This document shows, in pieces, positions 27,102 through 34,551 of a stretch of 55,242 nt of DNA. Location: the NCBI GenBank assembly GCA_044223515.1, contig JBGALV010000022.1, positions 1 to 55,242 of the forward strand, read 5' to 3'. A model generated the notes under the pieces. It saw nothing but the letters and a program-made list of their open reading frames with translations. It did not search any database and was not told where the DNA came from. The position numbers were made by a program, and so were the translations under genes. The DNA comes from SHVZ01 sp044223515 (lineage in GTDB: Bacteria > Pseudomonadota > Alphaproteobacteria > SHVZ01). Every line of letters begins with the position of its first letter. Within the stretch, counting starts at the first letter, position 1.

Positions 27102-27590
27102 ATGAAGTTCAACGACGCGATCATCGGCCTCGTCGTCGCCCTGTTCGGCGCCATCGTGGTCTCCCAGGCCTGGTACTTTCCCAAGGCCACCCACATCCCG
27201 TACGGGCCCGGCTTCCTGCCGAGCATCCTCGGCATCGGGCTGATCATCTGCGGTCTGGTGCTCGTGATCGGCGGCATTGCCAACCGTCGCGAGCAAGCCC
27301 TGCTGGCGCTCGGCGACTGGTCTCGGTCGCCGCGTCACGTCTTTGGCTTCCTGCTGGTCCTGGCGTGCCTCGGCTTCTATGTGCTGCTCGCCGACGACAT
27401 TGGCCATTTCGCCTGCTCGGTGATCGTCCTTTTCGCCTTGATCACGCATCTGAGTCGCCGGCCGCTCTATGCGTTCGGCATCGCGCTCGTCGCCAGCATC
27501 GCGATCCAGATGTTCTTCGTCGAAATCCTCCTGGTGCCGCTCCCCTGGGGCGTGTTCGAGCCTTACGCTGGATGGTTCACATGGAGGTGA
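27102..27590 (+). CDS. tctB: Tripartite tricarboxylate transporter small membrane subunit (TctB)
   Basis: A 162-residue integral membrane protein with four predicted helices: IIGLVVALFGAIVVSQAW, LPSILGIGLIICGLVLVIGG, VFGFLLVLACLGFYVLLA and the C-terminal FGIALVASIAIQMFFVEIL. The YFPKATHIPYGPGFLPSILG segment is typical of TctB. It is the small, poorly conserved partner of TctA. The stop lies inside the first codons of tctA, so translation is coupled. Confidence 0.92.
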   Translation: MKFNDAIIGLVVALFGAIVVSQAWYFPKATHIPYGPGFLPSILGIGLIICGLVLVIGGIANRREQALLALGDWSRSPRHVFGFLLVLACLGFYVLLADDIGHFACSVIVLFALITHLSRRPLYAFGIALVASIAIQMFFVEILLVPLPWGVFEPYAGWFTWR

Positions 27591-29071
27591 TGCTGCACGC
27601 ACTCGGGCTCCTGTTCGAGCCCTACACGCTGGCGGTCATGCTGATCGCCTCCGTCTTCGGCCTTTTCGTCGGCGCCATGCCGGGGCTGACGGCGACGATG
27701 GCGACAGCGCTGCTGGTTCCGGTCACCTTCTTCATGGCGCCGGTGCCGGCGATCGCCGCGATCGTCGCCGCCTCGGCGATGGCGATCTTCGCCGGCGACA
27801 TTCCGGGCGCGCTCCTCCGCATCCCGGGCACGCCTGCCTCCGCCGCCTATACCGACGAAGCCTACGCCATGACCCTCAAGGGCGAGGGCGAGATGGCGCT
27901 CGGCTGCGGCGTCACCTGCTCGGTCTATGGCGGCGTCTTCGGCTCCGCCGCCCTGATGTTCGCGGCACCGCCCCTGGCCGAATTCGCGCTCAAATTCTCG
28001 AGCTATGAGTACTTCTGGCTCTCCCTGCTTGGGCTCGCCTGCGCGCTCCTGGTATCGCCCGGCTCGCCGGTGAAGAGCGCGATCTCGCTGATGTTCGGGC
28101 TCCTGCTCGCGACCGTCGGCATCGACCCGATGACCGGCTTCGGTCGCTTCACCTTCGGCTACACCCAGCTTCTGGGCGGCCTCAGCCTGATTCCGGTTCT
28201 GGTCGGGATGTACGCCGTCGCCGAGATCCTGCGCTACGCCATCACCATCGACGCGCCGGCGACGATGACGCAGAAGAAGATCGGCAACATCTTCGCCGGC
28301 CAGCTGCCCATGATGTGGAAGTACCGCTGGCCGATCATGCGCGGCAATTTCGTCGGCACCCTGATCGGCGCCCTTCCCGGCGCCGGCGCCGACGTCGCCG
28401 CCTGGATCTCCTATGCGATGGCGAAGAAGTTCTCGAAGGAGCCGGAAAAGTTCGGCACCGGTCACGTCGAGGGAATCGCCGAGGCCGGTGCAGCCAACAA
28501 CTCGGCTCTTGGCGGCGCCTACATCCCGGCGACGGTCTTCGGCATTCCCGGCGACTCGATCACCGCGATCGTGATCGGCGTCCTCTACATGAAGGGCATG
28601 AATCCCGGGCCGACGATCTTCATCAAGAATCCCGAGCTGATCTACGCGGTCTTCCTTTCCTTCTTCCTTGCCAACCTGCTGATGCTTCCGCTCGGCTGGG
28701 TCGCGATCAAGGCCTCGAAACAGATCCTGTCCGTGCCCCGCCACACGCTGATGCCGATCATCCTGATGTTCTGCCTGGTCGGCTCGTTCGCCGTCGACAA
28801 CGTGCTGTTCGCGGTGGCGGTGATGCTGATCATGGGCGTGATCGGCTTCCTGATGGAGGAGAACGGCATCCCGATCGCGCCCTGCGTGCTCGCCCTCGTG
28901 CTCGGCCCGCTGATCGAGAACAACTTCATCACGTCGATGATGAAGGCCGAAGGCAATCTGCTCCCGTTCTTCGAGCGGCCGATCGCGGGCGTGATCGGCG
29001 TGATCACGATACTGATCTGGCTGGCGCCGTTCGTGATCTGGATCCGGCATTGGACAAAGGCGCGCGCCTAG
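27581..29071 (+). CDS. tctA: Tripartite tricarboxylate transporter large permease (TctA)
   Basis: A 496-residue inner-membrane permease with about 11-12 helices; uses an ion gradient to take up the carboxylate delivered by TctC. Characteristic blocks are the GAMPGLTATMATALLVPVTF segment, IPGTPASAAYTDEAY, a second inverted copy at GALPGAGADVAAWISYAMAKKFS, and EAGAANNSALGGAYIPATVFGIPGDSITAI. Two in-frame ATGs (27581 and 27590) are possible; I choose 27581 because GGAGG at 27583 is too close to the second. It overlaps tctB by 10 bases and ends in an inverted repeat. Confidence 0.94.
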   Translation: MEVMLHALGLLFEPYTLAVMLIASVFGLFVGAMPGLTATMATALLVPVTFFMAPVPAIAAIVAASAMAIFAGDIPGALLRIPGTPASAAYTDEAYAMTLKGEGEMALGCGVTCSVYGGVFGSAALMFAAPPLAEFALKFSSYEYFWLSLLGLACALLVSPGSPVKSAISLMFGLLLATVGIDPMTGFGRFTFGYTQLLGGLSLIPVLVGMYAVAEILRYAITIDAPATMTQKKIGNIFAGQLPMMWKYRWPIMRGNFVGTLIGALPGAGADVAAWISYAMAKKFSKEPEKFGTGHVEGIAEAGAANNSALGGAYIPATVFGIPGDSITAIVIGVLYMKGMNPGPTIFIKNPELIYAVFLSFFLANLLMLPLGWVAIKASKQILSVPRHTLMPIILMFCLVGSFAVDNVLFAVAVMLIMGVIGFLMEENGIPIAPCVLALVLGPLIENNFITSMMKAEGNLLPFFERPIAGVIGVITILIWLAPFVIWIRHWTKARA

Positions 29072-29091
29072 GGTCGCTCGGCCCTAGCGCG
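29063..29091. terminator. Inverted repeat after tctA, candidate bidirectional terminator
   Basis: CTAGGG (29068-29073) pairs with CCCTAG (29082-29087), and four further pairs extend the stem past one bulged C. It covers the tctA stop codon and the stop region of the convergent methyltransferase gene. No clear T-run, so termination is inferred from position. Confidence 0.4.
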
Positions 29092-29746
29092 TGAAGGCGT
29101 CGTAAGGGCCACCACCCGACCAGATCGGGCGCTTGCCCTCGAGCAGCGCCACCTTGAAGGCGCGGGCATCGACCTCGTCCAGGCTGATCTCGACGAAGCC
29201 GGCATTCGGCAGCGCACGGGCGATCACCTCGACCCGCCGCCGCGCGCGATGCTCCATCGTCATGCGCATCGCCGCGACGAAGCGGCCGCCCGGCTTCAGC
29301 ACGCGCATGACCTCCTTGAGGTCGAGGCGGAGATGCGGCCAGAACTGGATCGAGTTGATCGCCGCCACCGCATCGAAGGTGCCGTCTCGGAACGGTATCT
29401 TCGAGACCGAAGCTTCGCGGATGTCGACCAACCCCTCGCGGATCGCCGTCCGGTTCAGCGCCTTCGCCGCATCCACCATGTCGGGTGCGTGATCGATGGC
29501 AAAGATCCGCCGCGCTTGCCCGTCCCGCACGAGCCGCGCGATCGCATCCCCCGGGCCGCAGCCGATCTCGAGGACCGTCTCGCCCCGCTGCATCTCGAGT
29601 GCCGTCACCGTCCGCGCGTTGATCGGGCCGTTCACGCGCAGCATGAGCCAGCCGAGCGCGCGGCCGATCCGCCCGCGCGGCCTGCCCGATTGCCCCAGCC
29701 GCGTCGGCTTGAGAGCCTCTTCTTCCTTCTCGTCCTCGAGGAGCAT
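29084..29746 (-). CDS. Class I SAM-dependent methyltransferase
   Basis: A 220-residue methyltransferase of the UbiE/Coq5-like group. SAM motif I is VLEIGCGPGDAIARLV (about residues 58-73), followed by FAIDHAPDMVDAA, the motif II region FDAVAAINSIQFW, and VLKPGGRFVAA. Substrate unknown. The start is uncertain: ATG 29746 lacks a clear ribosome site. The gene lies 32 bases downstream of the CDF exporter stop on the same strand and could be the third gene of the arsR-CDF unit, but no metal-related role is indicated. Confidence 0.86.
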   Translation of the reverse strand: MLLEDEKEEEALKPTRLGQSGRPRGRIGRALGWLMLRVNGPINARTVTALEMQRGETVLEIGCGPGDAIARLVRDGQARRIFAIDHAPDMVDAAKALNRTAIREGLVDIREASVSKIPFRDGTFDAVAAINSIQFWPHLRLDLKEVMRVLKPGGRFVAAMRMTMEHRARRRVEVIARALPNAGFVEISLDEVDARAFKVALLEGKRPIWSGGGPYDAFTR

Positions 29747-29778
29747 CGCCGCAGCGTCGGGCGTGGCGACGGTATCCG

Positions 29779-30411
29779 TCAAGCGGCGGCGGGCCTGAGC
29801 TCGCTCATTGCCTGGCGGAAGACCCTGACCGAGGAATGCAGCGCGAGCGCGCCCATGCCGGCGGCGACCAGCGAGTCCGGCCAGCCATGGCCGGTGCCGA
29901 AGACACCGACAGCGGCCAGCATCACCGCGACGTTGCCGATCGCGTCGTTGCGCGTGCAGAGCCAAACGGACTGGCGGTTGGAGTCGCCGTCGCGGAAGCG
30001 ATAGAGCATCACCGCGACGCCGAGATTGGCGAGCAGCGCCAGCGATCCCACGACGCCCATGGTCGGCGCTTCCGGCACCGTGCCGGCGAGCGCGTGGACG
30101 ACGGTCGAGCCCAATACCCAGATGCCGAAGCCTGCCATGCTGGCGGCCTTCAGCAGCGAGGCCCTGGCGCGCATGGCCAAGCCCGCGCTCAAGACCCAGA
30201 GGCTGACCGCATAGTTGGCGCCGTCGCCGAGGAAGTCGATCGAGTCGGCAAGCAGCGAGTCCGACCTGGCCGCCTGGCTCGATAGGATCTCGACCGCGAA
30301 CATCGCGAGATTGACGACGAGCGCCACCATCAGCACGCGGCGATAGGCCGGATCGTCGCCGGCAGGGCCGTGATCGTGTCCGTGATCGTGGCTGCAGCAA
30401 GACGCGGACAT
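29779..30411 (-). CDS. Cation diffusion facilitator family metal transporter
   Basis: A 210-residue inner-membrane exporter with a His-rich N-terminus (HDHGHDHG) and six helices. It lacks the C-terminal cytoplasmic domain of longer CDF proteins. The helix-2 metal site usually reads HxxxD in zinc exporters; here DSIDFLGD gives DxxxD. The helix-5 site reads DAIGN (DxxxN). These changes leave Zn, Co, Fe or Mn all possible. The ATG at 30411 has AGGAGG about 6 bases upstream and lies one base past the arsR stop. The paired ArsR sensor has a zinc/cobalt-type site, which favours those metals. Confidence 0.88.
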   Translation of the reverse strand: MSASCCSHDHGHDHGPAGDDPAYRRVLMVALVVNLAMFAVEILSSQAARSDSLLADSIDFLGDGANYAVSLWVLSAGLAMRARASLLKAASMAGFGIWVLGSTVVHALAGTVPEAPTMGVVGSLALLANLGVAVMLYRFRDGDSNRQSVWLCTRNDAIGNVAVMLAAVGVFGTGHGWPDSLVAAGMGALALHSSVRVFRQAMSELRPAAA

Positions 30412-30412
30412 G

Positions 30413-30718
30413 TCAGTCCTCCTGATGGGGCTCGCGGACATGGTCAGCCATGTCCTCGATGACATCGCGCACGTGATGGTCGGCGAGCGCGTAGAAGACC
30501 TGCTTCCCCTGTCGCTCGGCCCGCACGAGGCGGGCGGCGCGAAGCAGGCGCAGGTGATGGCTGACGAGCGACGCGCTCAGGCCCAGCGACTCCGCGACCT
30601 CGCCGACCGGCCGTGCCTCGCCGGCAACGGCCAGCGTGATGCCGAGCCGGGTGGGGTCGCCGAGCAGGCGGAAGATCTCCGCCAACTCCTGGATCTGGTC
30701 CTGGGTAAGCGTCGTCAC
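30413..30718 (-). CDS. ArsR/SmtB family metal-sensing repressor
   Basis: A 101-residue winged-helix repressor: EIFRLLGDPTRLGITLAVA, recognition helix region SASLVSHHLRLLRAARLVRAERQGKQVFYALAD. The last helix reads DHHVRDVIEDMADHVREPH. Its D, H, H and E residues have exactly the spacing (+2, +11, +3) of the alpha-5 zinc site of SmtB (Asp104, His106, His117, Glu120), while no CxC arsenic site is present. I infer zinc or cobalt sensing. It should repress itself and the downstream exporter. The start is GTG 30718; no good Shine-Dalgarno is visible and the upstream is AT-rich, so a leaderless or very short leader is possible. Confidence 0.9.
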   Translation of the reverse strand: MTTLTQDQIQELAEIFRLLGDPTRLGITLAVAGEARPVGEVAESLGLSASLVSHHLRLLRAARLVRAERQGKQVFYALADHHVRDVIEDMADHVREPHQED

Positions 30719-30743
30719 GTTACGTTATACAATACTATACAAT

Positions 30744-30757
30744 TGAACATTTGTTTG
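30744..30757. promoter_or_regulatory. Candidate ArsR-type operator
   Basis: The imperfect inverted repeat TGAACATTTGTTTG lies 26-39 bases upstream of the repressor start, in the only strongly AT-rich intergenic stretch nearby. It resembles the TGAACA-N2-TGTTCA pattern of SmtB/CzrA operators. The core AACATTTGTT is perfectly symmetric. Repressor binding is inferred. Confidence 0.5.
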
Positions 30758-30816
30758 AATGTAAGAGAGGAGATGGCCGAGATCAAGCGGCCGTCACGCC
30801 CGGTCGCCGGTTTGCT

Positions 30817-31458
30817 TCAGTCCGCCTTGGCGAAATGCGCCATCTGGTCCGCATGAGCCTTCGCGAAGGCCGGGCGGGCGGTGGCGCGCGCGACGTAGCC
30901 GCGACAGGCGGGGAAGTCCGCGAGCACTTCGAACCGGTCGACGACGCGCAGCACGTCCGCCATCAGGATGTCGGCGACGGAGAAGGACCCCGCCAGCCAT
31001 TCGCGTCCGGCCAAGACCGACTCCATATGAGGAAGCCGGTGTTTTTTCAGGAACCCGTCGAAGAACTTCCACGCCGGCGTTTCCCCGGGATCGCCCATGA
31101 ACTGCAGCATGGTCCAGGGCAGGCTCGCCATCTCGACGGAGTTGAGCGCGGCGAACAGCCATTCCTTGACCTCGCTGCGGCCACGCGGATCGGCCGGCAT
31201 CAGCGCCCCGCTGCGTTCGGCGAGGTGGAGAAGGATCGCGCCGGTCTCGAAGATCGAGAGGTCGCCGTCGGTCAGCCACGGGACCTGGCCGAAGGGCTGG
31301 TTCGCGAAGTGCGCGGGCTTCCGGTCGCGAAAGGGCACGCTCTCGACCCGATAGGGCAGCCCCGCCTCTTCCAGCGCCCACCGCACACGCAGGTCGCGCA
31401 CATAGCCCCGCGGCATCTCGGGAACCCAGTCGAAGGTCGTCAGAACCAGATCGCCCAT
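30817..31458 (-). CDS. Glutathione S-transferase family protein
   Basis: A 213-residue GST-fold protein. The N-terminal thioredoxin-like domain has a glutathione-site pattern FGQVPWLTDGDLSIFETGAILLHLAE (cis-Pro in VPW, Glu-Thr for the gamma-glutamyl group). The C-terminal helical domain ends with SVADILMADVLRVV, the N-capping box. Substrate not predictable. ATG 31458 follows CGGAGAGGCGGG; a longer frame upstream is rejected. Divergent from the phenylalanine hydroxylase gene, leaving about 100 bases for both promoters. Confidence 0.9.
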   Translation of the reverse strand: MGDLVLTTFDWVPEMPRGYVRDLRVRWALEEAGLPYRVESVPFRDRKPAHFANQPFGQVPWLTDGDLSIFETGAILLHLAERSGALMPADPRGRSEVKEWLFAALNSVEMASLPWTMLQFMGDPGETPAWKFFDGFLKKHRLPHMESVLAGREWLAGSFSVADILMADVLRVVDRFEVLADFPACRGYVARATARPAFAKAHADQMAHFAKAD

Positions 31459-31562
31459 CCCGCCTCTCCGTCTCCGAAACGTCCCAACATGCCTTGACCG
31501 GGGAACACCCTGCCTCAAAATTCATTCCAAGCGCATCGCGCATCCATACCGGAGCCACCCCC

Positions 31563-32372
31563 ATGGCGCTGGCTAAGCCGCTACCGGCCATCTCCGACCA
31601 TCTCGTGAGCCAGGACTGGCAGGGATACTCGGCTGCCGAGCACGCCACGTGGAAAACCTTGTTCGAGCGCCAGCAGCGGATCCTCAAGGATCGCGCCTGC
31701 ACCGAGTTCCTTTCCGGCATTCACGCCCTCGACGTCACGGCCACGGGAATCCCGGACTTCCGCCGGCTGAACGAGATCCTTCAGGCTGCTTCCGGATGGG
31801 AGATCGTCGCCGTTGCCGGCCTGGTACCGGACGACGTCTTCTTCGCGCTTCTCGCCGATCGCAAGTTCCCGGCGGCGCGCTTCATCCGCACGCCCGAGCA
31901 GCTCGACTACATCCAGGAGCCCGACGTCTTCCACGACGTCTTCGGCCATGTGCCGATGCTGGTGCACCCGGTGTTCGGCGACTACATGCAGGCCTACGGT
32001 GCCGGCGGCCTGAAAGCGCTCGGCCTCGGCGCACTCGAGAACCTCGCGCGGCTCTACTGGTACACGGTCGAGTTCGGGTTGATCCGCACGCCAGAGGGCC
32101 TGCGCATCTACGGCTCCGGCATCGTCTCCAGCAAGGGAGAGTCGATCTATGCGCTCGAAGGCAAGGCGCCGACGCGGATCGAGTTCGACCTGATGCGGAT
32201 CATGCGGACGCGCTATCGGATCGACGACTTCCAGGAATGCTATTTCGTCATCGACAGCTTCGAGGACCTGATCTCGGCGACGCGGCCGGACTTCACACCC
32301 TATTACCGCGATCTGGCGAGGCTTCCCGACATCGCCCCAGGCGAGACGATCGACGGAGATCGCATCCTCTAG
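31563..32372 (+). CDS. phhA: Phenylalanine 4-monooxygenase
   Basis: Non-haem iron, pterin-dependent hydroxylase converting phenylalanine to tyrosine. The 269-residue catalytic-domain-only length is normal for bacteria. Iron ligands are visible as the two histidines of HDVFGHVPM and the glutamate in WYTVEFGL. The RTPEQLDYIQEPDVFHD block and GSGIVSSKGESIYAL are also conserved. ATG 31563 has CGGAG upstream. No pterin-4a-carbinolamine dehydratase (phhB) lies beside it in this window. Confidence 0.95.
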   Translation: MALAKPLPAISDHLVSQDWQGYSAAEHATWKTLFERQQRILKDRACTEFLSGIHALDVTATGIPDFRRLNEILQAASGWEIVAVAGLVPDDVFFALLADRKFPAARFIRTPEQLDYIQEPDVFHDVFGHVPMLVHPVFGDYMQAYGAGGLKALGLGALENLARLYWYTVEFGLIRTPEGLRIYGSGIVSSKGESIYALEGKAPTRIEFDLMRIMRTRYRIDDFQECYFVIDSFEDLISATRPDFTPYYRDLARLPDIAPGETIDGDRIL

Positions 32373-32434
32373 AAGGAAACTGCCGCGTCGCGCGCGCGTT
32401 TGTCTTGGCAGCCGGATGTTCCAGGAGGAATACC

Positions 32435-32740
32435 ATGACCAGGAAGCTTCTCGCGCTCGCGGCGGTAGCGGTTGCGTTCAGCGCCGCGCCTGCCTTCGCG
32501 CAAACCCGCACCTACCGGGCGCCGGGCCTTGAGCAGCAGGAGAGGGAAATCACGCGCCAGCTCAACAACGAGCAGGGCGTGCAACCGATGGCGCCGCCCT
32601 ACTACCCGCCGCAATATTCGTTAGTGCCGGCGCCGCGGCCGTATCAGCCCTACCCGCCGCAGTATTCCTATTCGCCCGCGCCGGCCTACGCCTATCCCTA
32701 CGACTATCCGCCGCGGCCGTATTACTCGCGGTACTACTGA
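32435..32740 (+). CDS. Secreted Pro/Tyr-rich small protein
   Basis: A 101-residue protein with a textbook signal peptide (MTRKLLALAAVAVAFSAAPAFA, cut before QTRTY). A short helical, Gln/Glu-rich segment (LEQQEREITRQLNNEQG) follows, then a tail of about 50 residues made almost entirely of Pro, Tyr, Ala and Gln (for example YQPYPPQYSYSPAPAYAYPY). AGGAGGAATACC precedes the ATG, so expression is credible. I recognise no family beyond general Pro/Tyr-rich exported proteins. It lies 62 bases after the phenylalanine hydroxylase gene on the same strand. Confidence 0.8.
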   Translation: MTRKLLALAAVAVAFSAAPAFAQTRTYRAPGLEQQEREITRQLNNEQGVQPMAPPYYPPQYSLVPAPRPYQPYPPQYSYSPAPAYAYPYDYPPRPYYSRYY

Positions 32741-32743
32741 ACC

Positions 32744-33877
32744 TTATCCGGCGATCTCGCGGGCGATCACGAGGCGCTGGATGTCCGAGGTGCCTTCATA
32801 GATCTGCGTGATGCGGACGTCGCGATAGATGCGTTCGACGGGAAAGTCGGCGAGGTAGCCGTAACCGCCGTGGATCTGGATCGCGTCGGAGCAGACGCGC
32901 TCGGCGATCTCCGAGGCGAAGAGCTTGGCCATCGACGCCTCTTTCAGGCATCGCTCGCCGGCATCGCGGAGCGATGCGGCGTGCAGCACCATCTGGCGCG
33001 CGACCTCGACCTGCGTCGCCATGTCGGCAAGGCGGAAGGCGATCGCCTGATGCTCGAAGATCGGCTTGCCGAAGGACGTGCGTTCCTTGGCGTAGGCCAG
33101 CGCCGCCTCGTAGGCGGCGCGCGCCATGCCGATCGACTGCGCGCCGATGCCGATGCGCCCGCCCTCCAGGTTGGCGAGCGCGATCTTGTAGCCCTCGCCT
33201 TCCTTGCCGAGCATCAGCTCGGGCTCCAGGCGCAGCTCGTCCATCTGGATCTGACAGGTTTCCGACGCGTTGAGGCCAAGTTTCTTCTCGACCCGCGCGA
33301 CCTTCCAGCCCTCGGTCCTGGTCGGCACCAGGAAGGCCGAGACGCCCTTCTTGCCGGCATCTGGATCGGTCACCGCGAAGACGATCGCGAGATCCGCCTT
33401 GCCGCCCGACGTGATGAACTGCTTGGTGCCGTTCAGCACCCAGCCATTGCCCTCGCGCCGCGCGCGCGTCTTCAGGGCCGAGGCATCCGAACCGGCGCCC
33501 GGCTCGGTCAGGCAGAAGCAGCCGAGCTGCTCGCCACGCGCCATCGGCTTCAGGAAGCGTTCCTTCTGCACCTCGGTGCCGAACTTGAGCACCGGCATGC
33601 AGCCGACCGAGTTGTGCACACTCATGATCGTCGACGTCGAGCCGTCGCCGGCCGCGATTTCCTCGAGCGCCAGCGCATAGGCGACGTGGTCGGAGCCGGC
33701 CCCGCCCATGTCCTCGGGCACCAGCATGCCCATGAAGCCCAGCTTGCCGAGCTCGGCCAGCGCGTCGGACGGGAAGATCGATTCCGCATCCCACTTCGCC
33801 GCGTTCGGCTTCAGGTGTTCCTCGGCGAAGGCCCGCGCGGTGTCGCGGATCAGCGCCTGGGTCTCGTTGATCACCAT
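32744..33877 (-). CDS. Acyl-CoA dehydrogenase, short/branched-chain type
   Basis: FAD enzyme of 377 residues oxidising an acyl-CoA to the 2,3-enoyl-CoA, passing electrons to ETF. Typical blocks are FCLTEPGAGSDASALKTRA (FAD and substrate site), GTKQFITSGGKADL, and the C-terminal QIHGGYGYLADFPVERIYRDVRITQIYEGTSDIQRLVIAREI. The catalytic base sits in the Y-E-G-T-S/D region typical of short-chain and isobutyryl/2-methylbutyryl enzymes. It is the last of three overlapping minus-strand genes with an SDR and an isovaleryl-type dehydrogenase, which suggests branched-chain acyl-CoA breakdown. Confidence 0.93.
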   Translation of the reverse strand: MVINETQALIRDTARAFAEEHLKPNAAKWDAESIFPSDALAELGKLGFMGMLVPEDMGGAGSDHVAYALALEEIAAGDGSTSTIMSVHNSVGCMPVLKFGTEVQKERFLKPMARGEQLGCFCLTEPGAGSDASALKTRARREGNGWVLNGTKQFITSGGKADLAIVFAVTDPDAGKKGVSAFLVPTRTEGWKVARVEKKLGLNASETCQIQMDELRLEPELMLGKEGEGYKIALANLEGGRIGIGAQSIGMARAAYEAALAYAKERTSFGKPIFEHQAIAFRLADMATQVEVARQMVLHAASLRDAGERCLKEASMAKLFASEIAERVCSDAIQIHGGYGYLADFPVERIYRDVRITQIYEGTSDIQRLVIAREIAG

Positions 33878-34551
33878 GGGATCGCCTGCCCCTGGTAGTC
33901 GTAGAACTTGCCGGTGTCCTCGTGGCCGGTCTTCTCGATCACCTGCGTCATGCCGGCGATCGATTCCGGGATGCCGATCGCGGCGTTGGGACCGCCCATA
34001 TCGGTCTTCACCCAGCCTGGATGCAGCAGGATGCAGGTGATGCCACGCGTCTTCACGTCCATCGACAAGCAGCTGACGGCCATGTTGAGCGCGGTCTTCG
34101 ACGTGCGATAGGCCATGCTGCCGCCGGCGTTCATCGCGATTGAGCCCATGCGGCTGGTGACGAACGCCATCTTCTTCATCTTGGAGTGGGCGACGTTCTC
34201 GACCAGCGTCTCGGCGAGCCGGATCGGCGCCACGACGTTGGTCTTCAGCACATGGAGGAACTCTTCGTGGTCGAAGCTGCCGACCTTGGTGTCGCGCTTG
34301 CCGTAGATGCCGGCGTTGTTGAGCAGCAGGTCGATCGGCTCGTTGCCGAGGCTCTTGGCGAGCGCCTTGGTATCCTTCTCGTCATCGACGTTGAGCGCGT
34401 GGATGTGGAGGTCGCCCTTGAGCTTCTTGAGATCGTCGGCCCGCATCGGGTTGCGGCAGCCGGCATGGACGGACCAGCCGGCCGCGAGATAGACGCGCGT
34501 GAATTCGAGGCCGAGGCCGCGATTGGCGCCGGTGATGACGGCGGTAGGCAT
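33871..34551 (-). CDS. SDR family oxidoreductase
   Basis: A 226-residue NAD(P)-dependent short-chain dehydrogenase. The cofactor loop is TGANRGLG at residues 7-14; NNAG is at LLLNNAGIYG; the catalytic YxxxK is YRTSKTALN. The set is complete, so the enzyme should be active. It resembles the carbonyl-reductase-like/CsgA group more than FabG. It overlaps the downstream acyl-CoA dehydrogenase by 7 bases and begins immediately after the isovaleryl-type dehydrogenase stop, so all three share an mRNA. Substrate is inferred to be related to the acyl-CoA intermediates, but unproven. Confidence 0.9.
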   Translation of the reverse strand: MPTAVITGANRGLGLEFTRVYLAAGWSVHAGCRNPMRADDLKKLKGDLHIHALNVDDEKDTKALAKSLGNEPIDLLLNNAGIYGKRDTKVGSFDHEEFLHVLKTNVVAPIRLAETLVENVAHSKMKKMAFVTSRMGSIAMNAGGSMAYRTSKTALNMAVSCLSMDVKTRGITCILLHPGWVKTDMGGPNAAIGIPESIAGMTQVIEKTGHEDTGKFYDYQGQAIPW

